A DNA stretch of 6,317 nt from an uncultured Prevotella sp. (lineage in GTDB: Bacteria; Bacteroidota; Bacteroidia; Bacteroidales; Bacteroidaceae). The stretch's first letter is position 1, and every line of letters starts with the position of its first letter. Of the stretch, positions 1-6,315 are shown in pieces. Both the position numbers and the translations under genes were made by a program. The notes under the pieces were generated by a model. That model was not told the DNA's origin, made no database searches, and saw only the letters and a list, made by a program, of their open reading frames with translations. The stretch lies in the NCBI GenBank assembly GCA_934229335.1, contig CAKQDQ010000132.1, positions 1 to 6,317 on the forward strand. Reading direction: 5' to 3'.

Positions 1-2279
1 CGCATCAGCTTGTCTTCCAGTGAAACGTAGAATACTGATGAGCCAGGGTCACCCTGACGACCAGCACGACCACGCAACTGACGGTCTACGCGGCGGCTCT
101 CATGACGCTCTGTACCTATGATGGCAAGACCGCCAGCTGCCTTTACCTCTGGCGTCAACTTAATATCGGTACCACGACCTGCCATGTTGGTGGCAATAGT
201 TACGGCACCCTTACCGTTGACGCTACGTCCTGCCTCTGCTACGATGAGAGACTCGCGGGCGTGCTCCTTAGCGTTAAGCACATTGTGAGGTATGTTGCGC
301 ATTTTGAGCATACGTGAGATAAGTTCTGAAATCTCAACGGAGGTGGTACCTACAAGTACGGGGCGACCAGCGTTGCGCATCTCTTCTATCTCTTCAATTA
401 CAGCCTTGTATTTCTCGCGTGCTGTCTTGTATACACGGTCGTCCATGTCTTTACGCAATACTGGGCGGTTGGTTGGAATTTCTACAACGTCAAGTTTGTA
501 GATGTCCCAGAACTCGCCTGCCTCGGTAGACGCTGTGCCTGTCATACCTGACAGCTTGTGGTACATACGGAAGTAGTTTTGCAACGTGATGGTAGCGTAA
601 GTCTGTGTTGCAGCCTCCACCTTTACGTGCTCCTTCGCTTCTACTGCCTGGTGCAGACCGTCACTCCAACGACGACCCTCCATGATACGACCTGTCTGCT
701 CGTCTACAATCTTTACCTCACCGTTCATTACCACGTATTCATCATCGCGGTTGTAGAGACTGTATGCCTTAAGCAGCTGTTGAATGGTGTGAACGCGCTC
801 TGACTGCACGGAGTAGTGGTTCATAAGCTCGTCTTTCTTCACCAAACGCTGCTCGTCAGTAAGGTCTTTCTCGTTCTCGAGTTCTGACAGCTCCGCGGTG
901 ATGTCGGGCAATACGAAGAGAGCCTTGTCGTCAACCTGAGTAGACAGCCACTCTACACCTTTGTCGGTAAGGTCGGCAGAGTGTAACTTCTCGTCAACAA
1001 CGAAGTAGAGAGGAGCTATTGCTTCTGGCATCTTACGGTTGTTGTTCTCCATGTAAATCTCTTCCGTAGCGAGCATACCTGACTTGATGCCCTCTTCTGA
1101 AAGGTATTTTACAAGAGGTGTATTCTTGGGCAATGCTTTGTAAGAACGGTAGAGGGCGAGAAAACCGTCGGCAAGAGCTTGTTTGTCTCCGCTGCCGTTG
1201 CCCTTAGCGATGAGCTGCTTTGCCTCTGCCAACAGTTGGGTGGCGAGCTTGCGCTGTATTCCTACGAGCTTCTCAACGAGTGGCTGGTATTCCTCAAACA
1301 TCTGTACATCGCCCTGAGGCACAGGACCGCTAATAATAAGAGGTGTACGCGCGTCGTCGATAAGCACAGAGTCTACCTCGTCCACGATGGCGTAGTTGTG
1401 CTTACGCTGTACGAGGTCGGCTGGCTGCATCGCCATATTGTCACGCAGGTAGTCAAAGCCAAACTCATTGTTCGTGCCGAACGTGATGTCTGCCTGATAA
1501 GCCTTACGACGCGCCTCTGAATTAGGACGGTGCTTGTCGATGCAGTCTACAGAGAGACCGTGGAACATGTAGAGGGGTCCCATCCACTCTGAGTCACGCT
1601 TGGCGAGGTAGTCGTTCACGGTAACGACGTGAACACCGTTGCCGGTCAACGCATTGAGGAACACTGGGCAGGTAGCCACAAGAGTTTTACCCTCACCAGT
1701 TGCCATTTCTGCTATCTTGCCCTGATGCAGCACCGTACCACCGAAAAGCTGCACGTCGTAGTGCACCATCTCCCATTTAAGGTCGTTGCCACCAGCAGTC
1801 CAGTGGTTGTGGTAAATGGCTTTGTCACCGTCAATAGTGATAAAGTCGTGTGCTGGGTCTGACGCCAACTCACGGTCGAAGTCTGTTGCTGTTACTATTG
1901 TATCCTCGTTTTCGGTAAAGCGACGTGCTGTGTCTTTAACAATAGCGAAAGCAACGGGATACACTTCGTTAAGAGCTTTCTCTAATATTTCGAGAGACTC
2001 TTTCTCTAATTTATCTATCTGCGTGAAGATAGGCTCGCGCTCGTCTATAGGAGTCTTGTCTATCGTTGCTTTAAGATCCGCGATTTGTTTTTGCTGATCT
2101 TTGATAGAGTTTTGTACGTACGCCTGTATTTCTTTACTCTTGGCGCGAAGCTCATCATTACTCAGCTCTTTAATGGCTGGGTATGCTTCCTTCACCTTTT
2201 CTACCAAAGGCTCTATAAGCTTACGGTCGCGGCTGGCCTTGTTGCCGAAAAGGGCGGAAAGGATAGAATTAAAATTCAT
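1..2279 (-). CDS. secA: Preprotein translocase ATPase SecA, N-terminal 759 residues (3' end of gene outside window)
   Basis: SecA is the ATPase motor that pushes unfolded preproteins through the SecYEG channel at the inner membrane. The ATG is at 2279-2277 and the protein begins [18 protein letters not shown], a usual Bacteroidota start. Visible motifs are the Walker A segment MATGEGKT (residues 192-199), Walker B DEVD (300-303) followed by [24 protein letters not shown] (577-584) near the return to the nucleotide-binding fold, and the NBD2 motifs [10 protein letters not shown] (697-706) and [15 protein letters not shown] (734-748) with the arginines expected at the ATP interface. Walker A lies about 90 residues later than in E. 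coli SecA because of an extra N-terminal segment, and the preprotein cross-linking domain also carries extra sequence; both are usual in this phylum, where SecA is about 1,100 residues. The frame stays open to the edge at SLEDKLM, so the scaffold, wing and C-terminal parts are not visible. The gene lies downstream of lnb on the same strand but has its own promoter. Confidence 0.98.
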   Translation of the reverse strand, partial: MNFNSILSALFGNKASRDRKLIEPLVEKVKEAYPAIKELSNDELRAKSKEIQAYVQNSIKDQQKQIADLKATIDKTPIDEREPIFTQIDKLEKESLEILEKALNEVYPVAFAIVKDTARRFTENEDTIVTATDFDRELASDPAHDFITIDGDKAIYHNHWTAGGNDLKWEMVHYDVQLFGGTVLHQGKIAEMATGEGKTLVATCPVFLNALTGNGVHVVTVNDYLAKRDSEWMGPLYMFHGLSVDCIDKHRPNSEARRKAYQADITFGTNNEFGFDYLRDNMAMQPADLVQRKHNYAIVDEVDSVLIDDARTPLIISGPVPQGDVQMFEEYQPLVEKLVGIQRKLATQLLAEAKQLIAKGNGSGDKQALADGFLALYRSYKALPKNTPLVKYLSEEGIKSGMLATEEIYMENNNRKMPEAIAPLYFVVDEKLHSADLTDKGVEWLSTQVDDKALFVLPDITAELSELENEKDLTDEQRLVKKDELMNHYSVQSERVHTIQQLLKAYSLYNRDDEYVVMNGEVKIVDEQTGRIMEGRRWSDGLHQAVEAKEHVKVEAATQTYATITLQNYFRMYHKLSGMTGTASTEAGEFWDIYKLDVVEIPTNRPVLRKDMDDRVYKTAREKYKAVIEEIEEMRNAGRPVLVGTTSVEISELISRMLKMRNIPHNVLNAKEHARESLIVAEAGRSVNGKGAVTIATNMAGRGTDIKLTPEVKAAGGLAIIGTERHESRRVDRQLRGRAGRQGDPGSSVFYVSLEDKLM

Positions 2280-2314
2280 ATTGTATATGTGTGTTATTTA
2301 TTCGATATATTTTG

Positions 2315-2345
2315 AAGGGTGGTAATATGAAACACCCTTGGTGTT
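2315..2345 (-). promoter_or_regulatory. Two overlapping, mutually exclusive hairpins in the secA 5' leader
   Basis: Two perfect inverted repeats share one segment in the predicted secA leader. Hairpin A pairs 2315-2321 (AAGGGTG) with 2333-2339 (CACCCTT), a 7-bp stem with an 11-base loop. Hairpin B pairs 2331-2336 (AACACC) with 2340-2345 (GGTGTT), a 6-bp stem with a 3-base loop. Both need bases 2333-2336, so they cannot form together. In the minus-strand RNA, hairpin B would form first as the transcript emerges. The repeats are seen directly; a regulatory role is inference. Neither stem covers the secA start codon, which lies about 35 bases further downstream, and no long U-run follows, so classical termination is not evident. 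Confidence 0.4.
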
Positions 2346-2372
2346 AGGCGTGCCTATATGCTAAATGAATTG

Positions 2373-2404
2373 CAAATATAACACTTTTTTTCTTTTCTGC
2401 CAAA
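2373..2404 (-). promoter_or_regulatory. secA promoter, Bacteroidota type
   Basis: Read on the minus strand, 2380-2373 is TATATTTG, an exact match to the Bacteroidota -7 consensus TAnnTTTG. TTTG at 2404-2401 matches the -33 box, with a 20-base spacer close to the usual 19-21. Transcription should start near 2366-2370, giving a leader of roughly 90 bases before the ATG at 2279. No purine-rich ribosome-binding site precedes the ATG, as is normal in this phylum. The match is by consensus only. Confidence 0.75.
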
Positions 2405-2405
2405 A

Positions 2406-2438
2406 TAATAGGATAAAAACATTATTTTTTACCTATTA
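2406..2438 (-). terminator. Candidate terminator hairpin at the end of lnb
   Basis: TAATAGG at 2406-2412 pairs perfectly with CCTATTA at 2432-2438, and the stem continues as TAAAAA (2414-2419) with TTTTTA (2426-2431) after a one-base bulge at 2413. That gives 13 pairs around a loop of about six bases. Reading the minus strand, the right arm is followed by TTTT and then GGC, a short U-run, so it would be a weak intrinsic terminator. The lnb stop codon (2424-2422) sits in and beside the loop, and the last four T bases are also the -33 box of the secA promoter. Confidence 0.45.
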
Positions 2439-3651
2439 AATGGCTGTAACGCTCAAATAGAAGGTCGGTCACTACTATCACTAACAATGATAATGCCATT
2501 ATGTTCATACCCTCAGCGTATGATTGTATTGCGTTGCCTATGAAATATAGGGCGATAAATGTCAGCATCACGTAATGACGCCATGCAAAACGTAGTTTGG
2601 GGAAGGCGAGAAACAGAAAGAGAGGGTTAAGGATAAGTATTTGTAAATTAACGTTTACTGTAGGATGCTTTGAGAATATCATAGCGGTCAGAATAAAACC
2701 TAACAGGGAGTATAGTAGGATGATACAGTAGTTTAGCCACAGCAACCTTTTTTTGAGCAATACGAGTTGCCCGATGCATAGTGACAGAATGGCACAAAAG
2801 AAGAGTATAGCCATTGTTCTGGGCGATAAAGGAAATTCGCTGGCAGAGGATGCCTGATAGGGGGTGCCAGGGAGCAACACCCAGTTGGCACTGTCTACCA
2901 AAGCTGTTTTGGTGCCATCGCTGTGTGACACGGTAGCACTGTCAAAGTCGTTCATAAGCACATCGGGCAGGAACTGTCTTACATCGTGGCTCAGGGGGCG
3001 GTCAGCTGCCACACCCAAGAGCAAGTCGTTACCAAGAGCCGCCCATCGGTGGTTAACATTCTTCAGATGTGTCATCTGACGAAATGACAGTTCGCCACGC
3101 TGAAGCCAGGTGGGGCGATAGTTCACATTACCATCAATAGCATTGAGAATAATGTCGCGTGCCTTTGTGGTGCAGTTATTATAAAGGAAGTTGTAACGAT
3201 ATACCACGTTCTCAGGTTGAGCGTTCTTGTAGATGGCGGACAAAAAAGCTGCCTTCTCCTGACGCGAGAAGTTGATGTGCTGTTGGTAAACACCACTGCC
3301 ATAGTAACGGTATTCGTCAAGAAAGCGAGTGAAGTCGCACATCGCCATCATGTAGTCAGTAAGCCCGAAGACAAAACGCAGAGCAAAAAAGTCTGCCGAA
3401 GAGTCAAAGACACCGAAGTTCACGGCAATGTCGTTGCCTGTTCGCCGATCCAAAATACGGATAGAAGTGTGACCATAGAGACTGTAAATCTCATCATGAG
3501 GTTGACACGTAAGCAAAAAGACATCAATACTGTCTAATGCAGAACCGTCAAGGGAAGAATCGTTCCCTTGAGCCAAAATACTTGTGATACTTGTGAAAAG
3601 CAACATCAAGCATACAAAAAATCTCTTAAAAAGACAAATAATTCGTTTCAC
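2422..3651 (-). CDS. lnb: DUF4105/Lnb-family membrane protein, probable lipoprotein N-acyltransferase
   Basis: The 409-residue protein has a signal peptide (residues 1-28, hydrophobic core then SILAQG), a periplasmic domain (about 29-275) and about five membrane segments (roughly 278-300, 303-326, 333-351, 358-377, 383-399). The periplasmic part has the DUF4105 hallmarks: YGHTSIRI with His61 and YNNCTTKARD with Cys160, a Cys/His pair recalling thiol hydrolase-like enzymes. DUF4105 plus a C-terminal membrane domain is the architecture of Lnb, reported as the Bacteroidota enzyme that N-acylates the terminal cysteine of lipoproteins in place of the unrelated Lnt. The specific activity here is inferred; Bacteroidota can carry several DUF4105 proteins. 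The start is a GTG at 3651-3649: there is no in-frame ATG between it and the upstream TAA, and the next in-frame ATG (residue 16) would remove the charged signal-peptide start. It is divergent from the barrel gene and upstream of secA. Confidence 0.8.
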   Translation of the reverse strand: MKRIICLFKRFFVCLMLLFTSITSILAQGNDSSLDGSALDSIDVFLLTCQPHDEIYSLYGHTSIRILDRRTGNDIAVNFGVFDSSADFFALRFVFGLTDYMMAMCDFTRFLDEYRYYGSGVYQQHINFSRQEKAAFLSAIYKNAQPENVVYRYNFLYNNCTTKARDIILNAIDGNVNYRPTWLQRGELSFRQMTHLKNVNHRWAALGNDLLLGVAADRPLSHDVRQFLPDVLMNDFDSATVSHSDGTKTALVDSANWVLLPGTPYQASSASEFPLSPRTMAILFFCAILSLCIGQLVLLKKRLLWLNYCIILLYSLLGFILTAMIFSKHPTVNVNLQILILNPLFLFLAFPKLRFAWRHYVMLTFIALYFIGNAIQSYAEGMNIMALSLLVIVVTDLLFERYSHLIGKK

Positions 3652-3655
3652 GATG

Positions 3656-3663
3656 CAAAAATA
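3656..3663 (-). promoter_or_regulatory. Candidate lnb -7 box, almost touching the start codon
   Basis: Read on the minus strand, 3663-3656 is TATTTTTG, an exact fit to TAnnTTTG. It ends only four bases before the GTG start at 3651, so transcription would begin at or within a few bases of the start codon and the mRNA would be nearly leaderless. No good TTTG occurs at the -33 position; AATG lies 19 bases upstream. No better -7 box was found elsewhere in the 124-base divergent region. The consensus is AT-rich, so a chance match is possible. Confidence 0.45.
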
Positions 3664-3680
3664 ACTTATTTTTCTGAGAG

Positions 3681-3691
3681 AACATTATGTT
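3681..3691. promoter_or_regulatory. Dyad midway between the divergent promoters, candidate operator
   Basis: AACATTATGTT is a perfect palindrome with 5-base arms around the central T at 3686. Its centre is 23 bases from the inner edge of each candidate -7 box (3663 for lnb and 3709 for the barrel gene). The dyad therefore covers the -33 position of both promoters, and neither has a canonical TTTG there. The symmetry is seen directly; protein binding is inference. Confidence 0.35.
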
Positions 3692-3708
3692 GTTTCATTT
3701 TTTTTCAA

Positions 3709-3716
3709 TAATTTTG
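3709..3716 (+). promoter_or_regulatory. Promoter -7 box of the barrel protein-lptC operon
   Basis: TAATTTTG is an exact match to the Bacteroidota -7 consensus TAnnTTTG. The -33 region is weak: TATG at 3686-3689 with a 19-base spacer, or TTG at 3690-3692 with a 16-base spacer. A T-rich tract (3693-3705) lies between them. Transcription would start around 3720-3724, leaving a leader of about 50-55 bases before the ATG at 3776. Confidence 0.6.
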
Positions 3717-3752
3717 CACCAATATAGTAAAAATAGGAATTAACAGCATAAA

Positions 3753-3776
3753 ATGCTACTCAAGAAACAAAAATAA
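3753..3776 (+). other. Seven-codon leader ORF overlapping the barrel gene start (MLLKKQK)
   Basis: An ATG at 3753 opens a seven-codon frame that ends in TAA at 3774-3776. The last A of that stop is the A of the barrel gene's ATG, giving TAATG, the same arrangement seen between the barrel gene and lptC. The leader ATG lies in the right arm of a small hairpin, AGCAT (3745-3749) with ATGCT (3753-3757). It falls within the predicted transcript. The region is A-rich and the frame very short, so it may be chance; there is no evidence of translation. Confidence 0.25.
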
Positions 3777-5092
3777 TGAAGAAAATCCTACTCTCAACCA
3801 CTTTATGTGCTGTCGCTTTGGCGGCAATGGCGCAAAGTGGCACCAATTCACCTTATTCACAGTTCGGATACGGAAAAATAGCAGATTTGTCACAAGGGTT
3901 TAACCGTGGAATGAACGGAGTGGGATTGGCGTTCAGAGAAAGCAATCAGGTGAATTACTCTAACCCTGCGTCTTATTCCTCAATAGACTCGTTGACGTTT
4001 ATTTTTGATGTAGGAATGTCGTTACAGACCACTCACTTCAACGAGAATGGAAAAAGCAAAAACGCTAACAATGCGGACTTTGAATATGCAGTAGGAGCTT
4101 TTAGACTTATAAAAAACGTTGGTATGAGCTTTGGCTTCCTACCTTACAGTAATGTGGGATACAGCTTCTCTGACAATACTACTGTGCCTAACTATAATAT
4201 GCTTCCTTCTACTTCTACGGAGGTTACGAACACCTTGACTTACTCAGGAAGTGGAGGACTGCGCCAGTTCTTTATCGGGGCAGGTTGGCAAACTCCTGTT
4301 AAGGGACTCTCGGTAGGTATGAACGCCAGCTACTTATGGGGCACAGTGTCTAACAATGTAACCAGCACTTATAGCGATACTTATGTAAGGGCATTGGCAA
4401 AGCAGTACTCTATTACAGCACGTAGCTACAAGTTTGACTTCGGTGTACAGTACAGTCATACACTGAAGAACAAAGACGTGGCAACAATAGGCCTTACCTT
4501 CTCGCCAGGACATAAGCTAAACTCTAACCCAGAATGTCTCGTAATATCATCAAGCTCGCAAACAACTGTGAACGATACTACAAAGTTGACGGCCACAGGT
4601 AAAAGCTCTCTGCCAACGCAGTGGGGAGTAGGACTGTCACTGAAGCACAACAAACAATGGCTTATAGGCATAGACTACACCTTGCAGAAGTGGGCCACTG
4701 TTGAATTCCCCGTATACGAAAGCTACGGAGGAAAAACAATATACAGAACTCAGACGGATGTGTTCAGCAACAGACATCGCGTAAATGCTGGTGCCGAGTA
4801 CTGCCGTAAAGAAGACGGCATACGCTTTGCCGACAGAGTGAAGTATCGTTTCGGTATGGGATATACATCACCTTACCTGAAGGTGAACGGCAATGATGGA
4901 CCAAAAGAGTTCTCTATGAGCGCGGGAGTAGGTATTCCTATTGTCAATTCCTGGAACAACCGTTCTACACTAAACATCGGTGTGCAGTGGCAGAATACGT
5001 CAGGCAAGAATCTGTTGACAGAAAATACGTTCCTTATAAATATCGGACTGACATTCAATGAACGCTGGTTCGCAAAATGGAAGTTTAACTAA
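3776..5092 (+). CDS. Predicted outer-membrane beta-barrel protein, function unknown
   Basis: The 438-residue protein begins with a clear signal peptide (MKKILL, hydrophobic to about residue 18, cleavage near AMA-Q at 19-20). The mature start, NSPYSQFGYG (24-33), followed by GMNGVGLAF, NPASY and SIDSLTF, is a pattern I recognise from Bacteroidota barrel proteins often annotated as FadL/OMPP1-like transporters. The rest alternates polar and hydrophobic residues with many Gly, Tyr, Trp and Asn and repeated short strands, including NIGVQWQNT and LINIGLTFN near the end, as in an outer-membrane barrel. The final residues are KWKFN, so the C-terminus is not the classical terminal Phe. It is first in an operon and its stop overlaps the lptC start, suggesting a linked envelope role. 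No substrate can be named; the FadL relation is a fold-level guess. The ATG at 3776 gives the complete signal peptide and no ribosome-binding site is visible. Confidence 0.85.
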   Translation: MKKILLSTTLCAVALAAMAQSGTNSPYSQFGYGKIADLSQGFNRGMNGVGLAFRESNQVNYSNPASYSSIDSLTFIFDVGMSLQTTHFNENGKSKNANNADFEYAVGAFRLIKNVGMSFGFLPYSNVGYSFSDNTTVPNYNMLPSTSTEVTNTLTYSGSGGLRQFFIGAGWQTPVKGLSVGMNASYLWGTVSNNVTSTYSDTYVRALAKQYSITARSYKFDFGVQYSHTLKNKDVATIGLTFSPGHKLNSNPECLVISSSSQTTVNDTTKLTATGKSSLPTQWGVGLSLKHNKQWLIGIDYTLQKWATVEFPVYESYGGKTIYRTQTDVFSNRHRVNAGAEYCRKEDGIRFADRVKYRFGMGYTSPYLKVNGNDGPKEFSMSAGVGIPIVNSWNNRSTLNIGVQWQNTSGKNLLTENTFLINIGLTFNERWFAKWKFN

Positions 5093-5724
5093 TGAAAAGC
5101 GTCTTGTATGCACTCGTTACAACCTTGATGATGGGGCTTGTAGCGTGTGAGAATCAAAAGGAACATACAGCTCCTGCTATACACGCACGCGACTCTGTGT
5201 CAATGATGAGATCCTATGGAGTTAACACACTCATCAGCGATTCAGGAGTGATGAAGTATCGTGTGGTAGCAGAGCGATGGGAGGTGAATGAGGTGCGCAA
5301 CCCACCGCGATGGATATTTAGTCGTGGAGTATTCATGGAACAGTTCGACCAGAAATTTCATGCGGAAGCGTATGTGCAAGCAGACACCGCCTATTATTAT
5401 ACAACAAAGAAGCTGTGGCACCTTATTGGTAACGTGAGAGTGAAAACGATAGACGGCTTACGCTTTAGTAGCGAAGAACTGTACTGGGATCAGAACAGGC
5501 ATGAGTTGTATTCATATTGCTTTTCAAAAGTAGTGACGCCAGAGCGTGAGCTGCAAGGCACATATTTCAAAAGTGACGAGCGTATGCAGCACTACATAGT
5601 GTCAAACTCTGTAGGTTCTTTCGTGCGTGACGATGCGTCAGGCGCTAACTCTAATGCGGCAAAGAACGATACCGCAAAAGTGGACACCACTCCGAAACGT
5701 GAACCTATCAGACCAAGAAGATAA
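5092..5724 (+). CDS. lptC: LPS export protein LptC, lipoprotein form
   Basis: LptC takes lipopolysaccharide from the LptBFG ATPase at the inner membrane and passes it to the periplasmic bridge protein LptA. The 210-residue protein has a lipoprotein signal peptide with lipobox LVAC, so Cys19 would be lipid-modified; in E. coli LptC is instead held by a membrane helix. The core (about 47-177) shows the LptC pattern: SDSGVMKYRVVAERW (49-63), PRWIFSRGVFMEQFD (72-86), ADTAYYYTTKKLWHLIGNV (97-115), SSEELYWDQ (126-134), then LQGTYFKSDERM (154-165). A polar, basic tail (about 181-210) rich in Asn, Thr, Lys and Arg follows and is probably disordered. The start overlaps the upstream stop by one base (TAATG at 5090-5094), so the two genes are probably translationally coupled. 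As a lipoprotein it would be a possible substrate of the neighbouring Lnb. Confidence 0.88.
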   Translation: MKSVLYALVTTLMMGLVACENQKEHTAPAIHARDSVSMMRSYGVNTLISDSGVMKYRVVAERWEVNEVRNPPRWIFSRGVFMEQFDQKFHAEAYVQADTAYYYTTKKLWHLIGNVRVKTIDGLRFSSEELYWDQNRHELYSYCFSKVVTPERELQGTYFKSDERMQHYIVSNSVGSFVRDDASGANSNAAKNDTAKVDTTPKREPIRPRR

Positions 5725-5734
5725 AATATAAAGC

Positions 5735-5773
5735 GGCTTATGTTAAGGTATTCCCCTTAACATAGGCTATTTT
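5735..5773 (+). terminator. Strong terminator-like hairpin between lptC and the CNNM gene
   Basis: TATGTTAAGG (5739-5748) pairs perfectly with CCTTAACATA (5755-5764) around a six-base loop. Four further pairs, two of them G-U, extend the stem to 14 (5735-5748 with 5755-5768). ATTTTAATT follows, a short U-rich run, so this resembles an intrinsic terminator 10 bases after the lptC stop. The next ATG is only 19 bases beyond the stem, leaving no room for a promoter in between, so it may act as a partial terminator or as an RNA processing or stability element in a longer transcript. Confidence 0.65.
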
Positions 5774-5787
5774 AATTACTTATATAT

Positions 5788-6315
5788 ATGGACATCGACC
5801 TTATTATTTCGATAATCATTACCATGGCTTTTTCTGCCTTCTTCTCAGGTATGGAGATAGCGTATGTGTCGAGTAACCGAATGTTGGCGGAGATGACGGG
5901 AGACGACAGCAGCATAAGCCACAGAATAGTGACATTCTTCTACAAACGTCCAAACACCTTTGTGAGCACTATGCTTGTGGGAAATAACATTGCTCTCGTA
6001 ATTTACGGTATTCTAATAGCGAAGTTATTTGACACAACAATCTTTCAGGGGCAGTCAGAGGCATTTACAGTTACGGCAGATACAATTATCTCTACTATTA
6101 TAATATTGTTCACCGGAGAGTTTCTGCCAAAGACAATATTTAAAAATAGTGCAAACACGCTGCTTAACATCTTTGCCATCCCTGCTGGTATCTGCTATCT
6201 GCTACTCTTCCCAATATCCAGATTCTGCGCTTTGCTGTCAAGAATAACGCTGAAGCTACTCGGAGTAAAAGTAAGCAGCGAGGCACCCAAGGAAGGCAAT
6301 GCAGGTCAGAAGTAA
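5788..6315 (+). CDS. CNNM (DUF21) membrane domain of a CorC/hemolysin-type transporter, stops early
   Basis: The 175-residue product matches the N-terminal CNNM membrane domain of the CorC/HlyC/CNNM family, linked to magnesium or cobalt ion transport. Visible family motifs are FFSGMEIAYVSSNR (18-31), TMLVGNNIALVIYG (61-74) and GEFLPKTIFK (110-119), with membrane segments near 2-20, 58-80, 97-117 and 125-150. Full-length relatives of about 420-450 residues continue into a pair of CBS domains and a C-terminal CorC domain. Here the frame ends at TAA (6313-6315) after a hydrophilic tail (162-175), so those domains are missing. This may be a real short form, a nonsense or frameshift mutation, or a sequence error near the edge of the assembled sequence. 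An ATG at 6299 in the +1 frame stays open to the edge. The start lies 63 bases after lptC, behind a hairpin, with no evident promoter of its own. Confidence 0.8.
   Translation: MDIDLIISIIITMAFSAFFSGMEIAYVSSNRMLAEMTGDDSSISHRIVTFFYKRPNTFVSTMLVGNNIALVIYGILIAKLFDTTIFQGQSEAFTVTADTIISTIIILFTGEFLPKTIFKNSANTLLNIFAIPAGICYLLLFPISRFCALLSRITLKLLGVKVSSEAPKEGNAGQK

Noticed and set aside
102..2325. Several plus-strand open frames (for example 102-317, 1179-1520, 1816-2097) opposite secA
   Set aside because: They lie antisense to a clear, motif-rich secA and show no recognisable protein features; they are shadows of its codon use.
2296..2335. A short GTG-started frame in the secA leader as a SecM-like arrest peptide
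   Set aside because: It has only about 13 codons, no ATG, no signal sequence and no arrest-like ending, so it does not resemble SecM.
2864..3537. Open frames overlapping lnb on both strands (2864-3079 plus, 3217-3537 plus, 3123-3320 minus)
   Set aside because: They overlap the complete Lnb-family frame, lack signal peptides or motifs, and have no start context of their own.
4456..5058. Minus-strand frames 4456-4671 and 4873-5058 inside the barrel gene
   Set aside because: Antisense shadows of a well-supported barrel protein with no promoter or family signature.
5780..5789. TATATATATA run just before the CNNM gene as a promoter or repeat
   Set aside because: It touches the start codon and does not fit the TAnnTTTG box; it is best seen as AT-rich start context.
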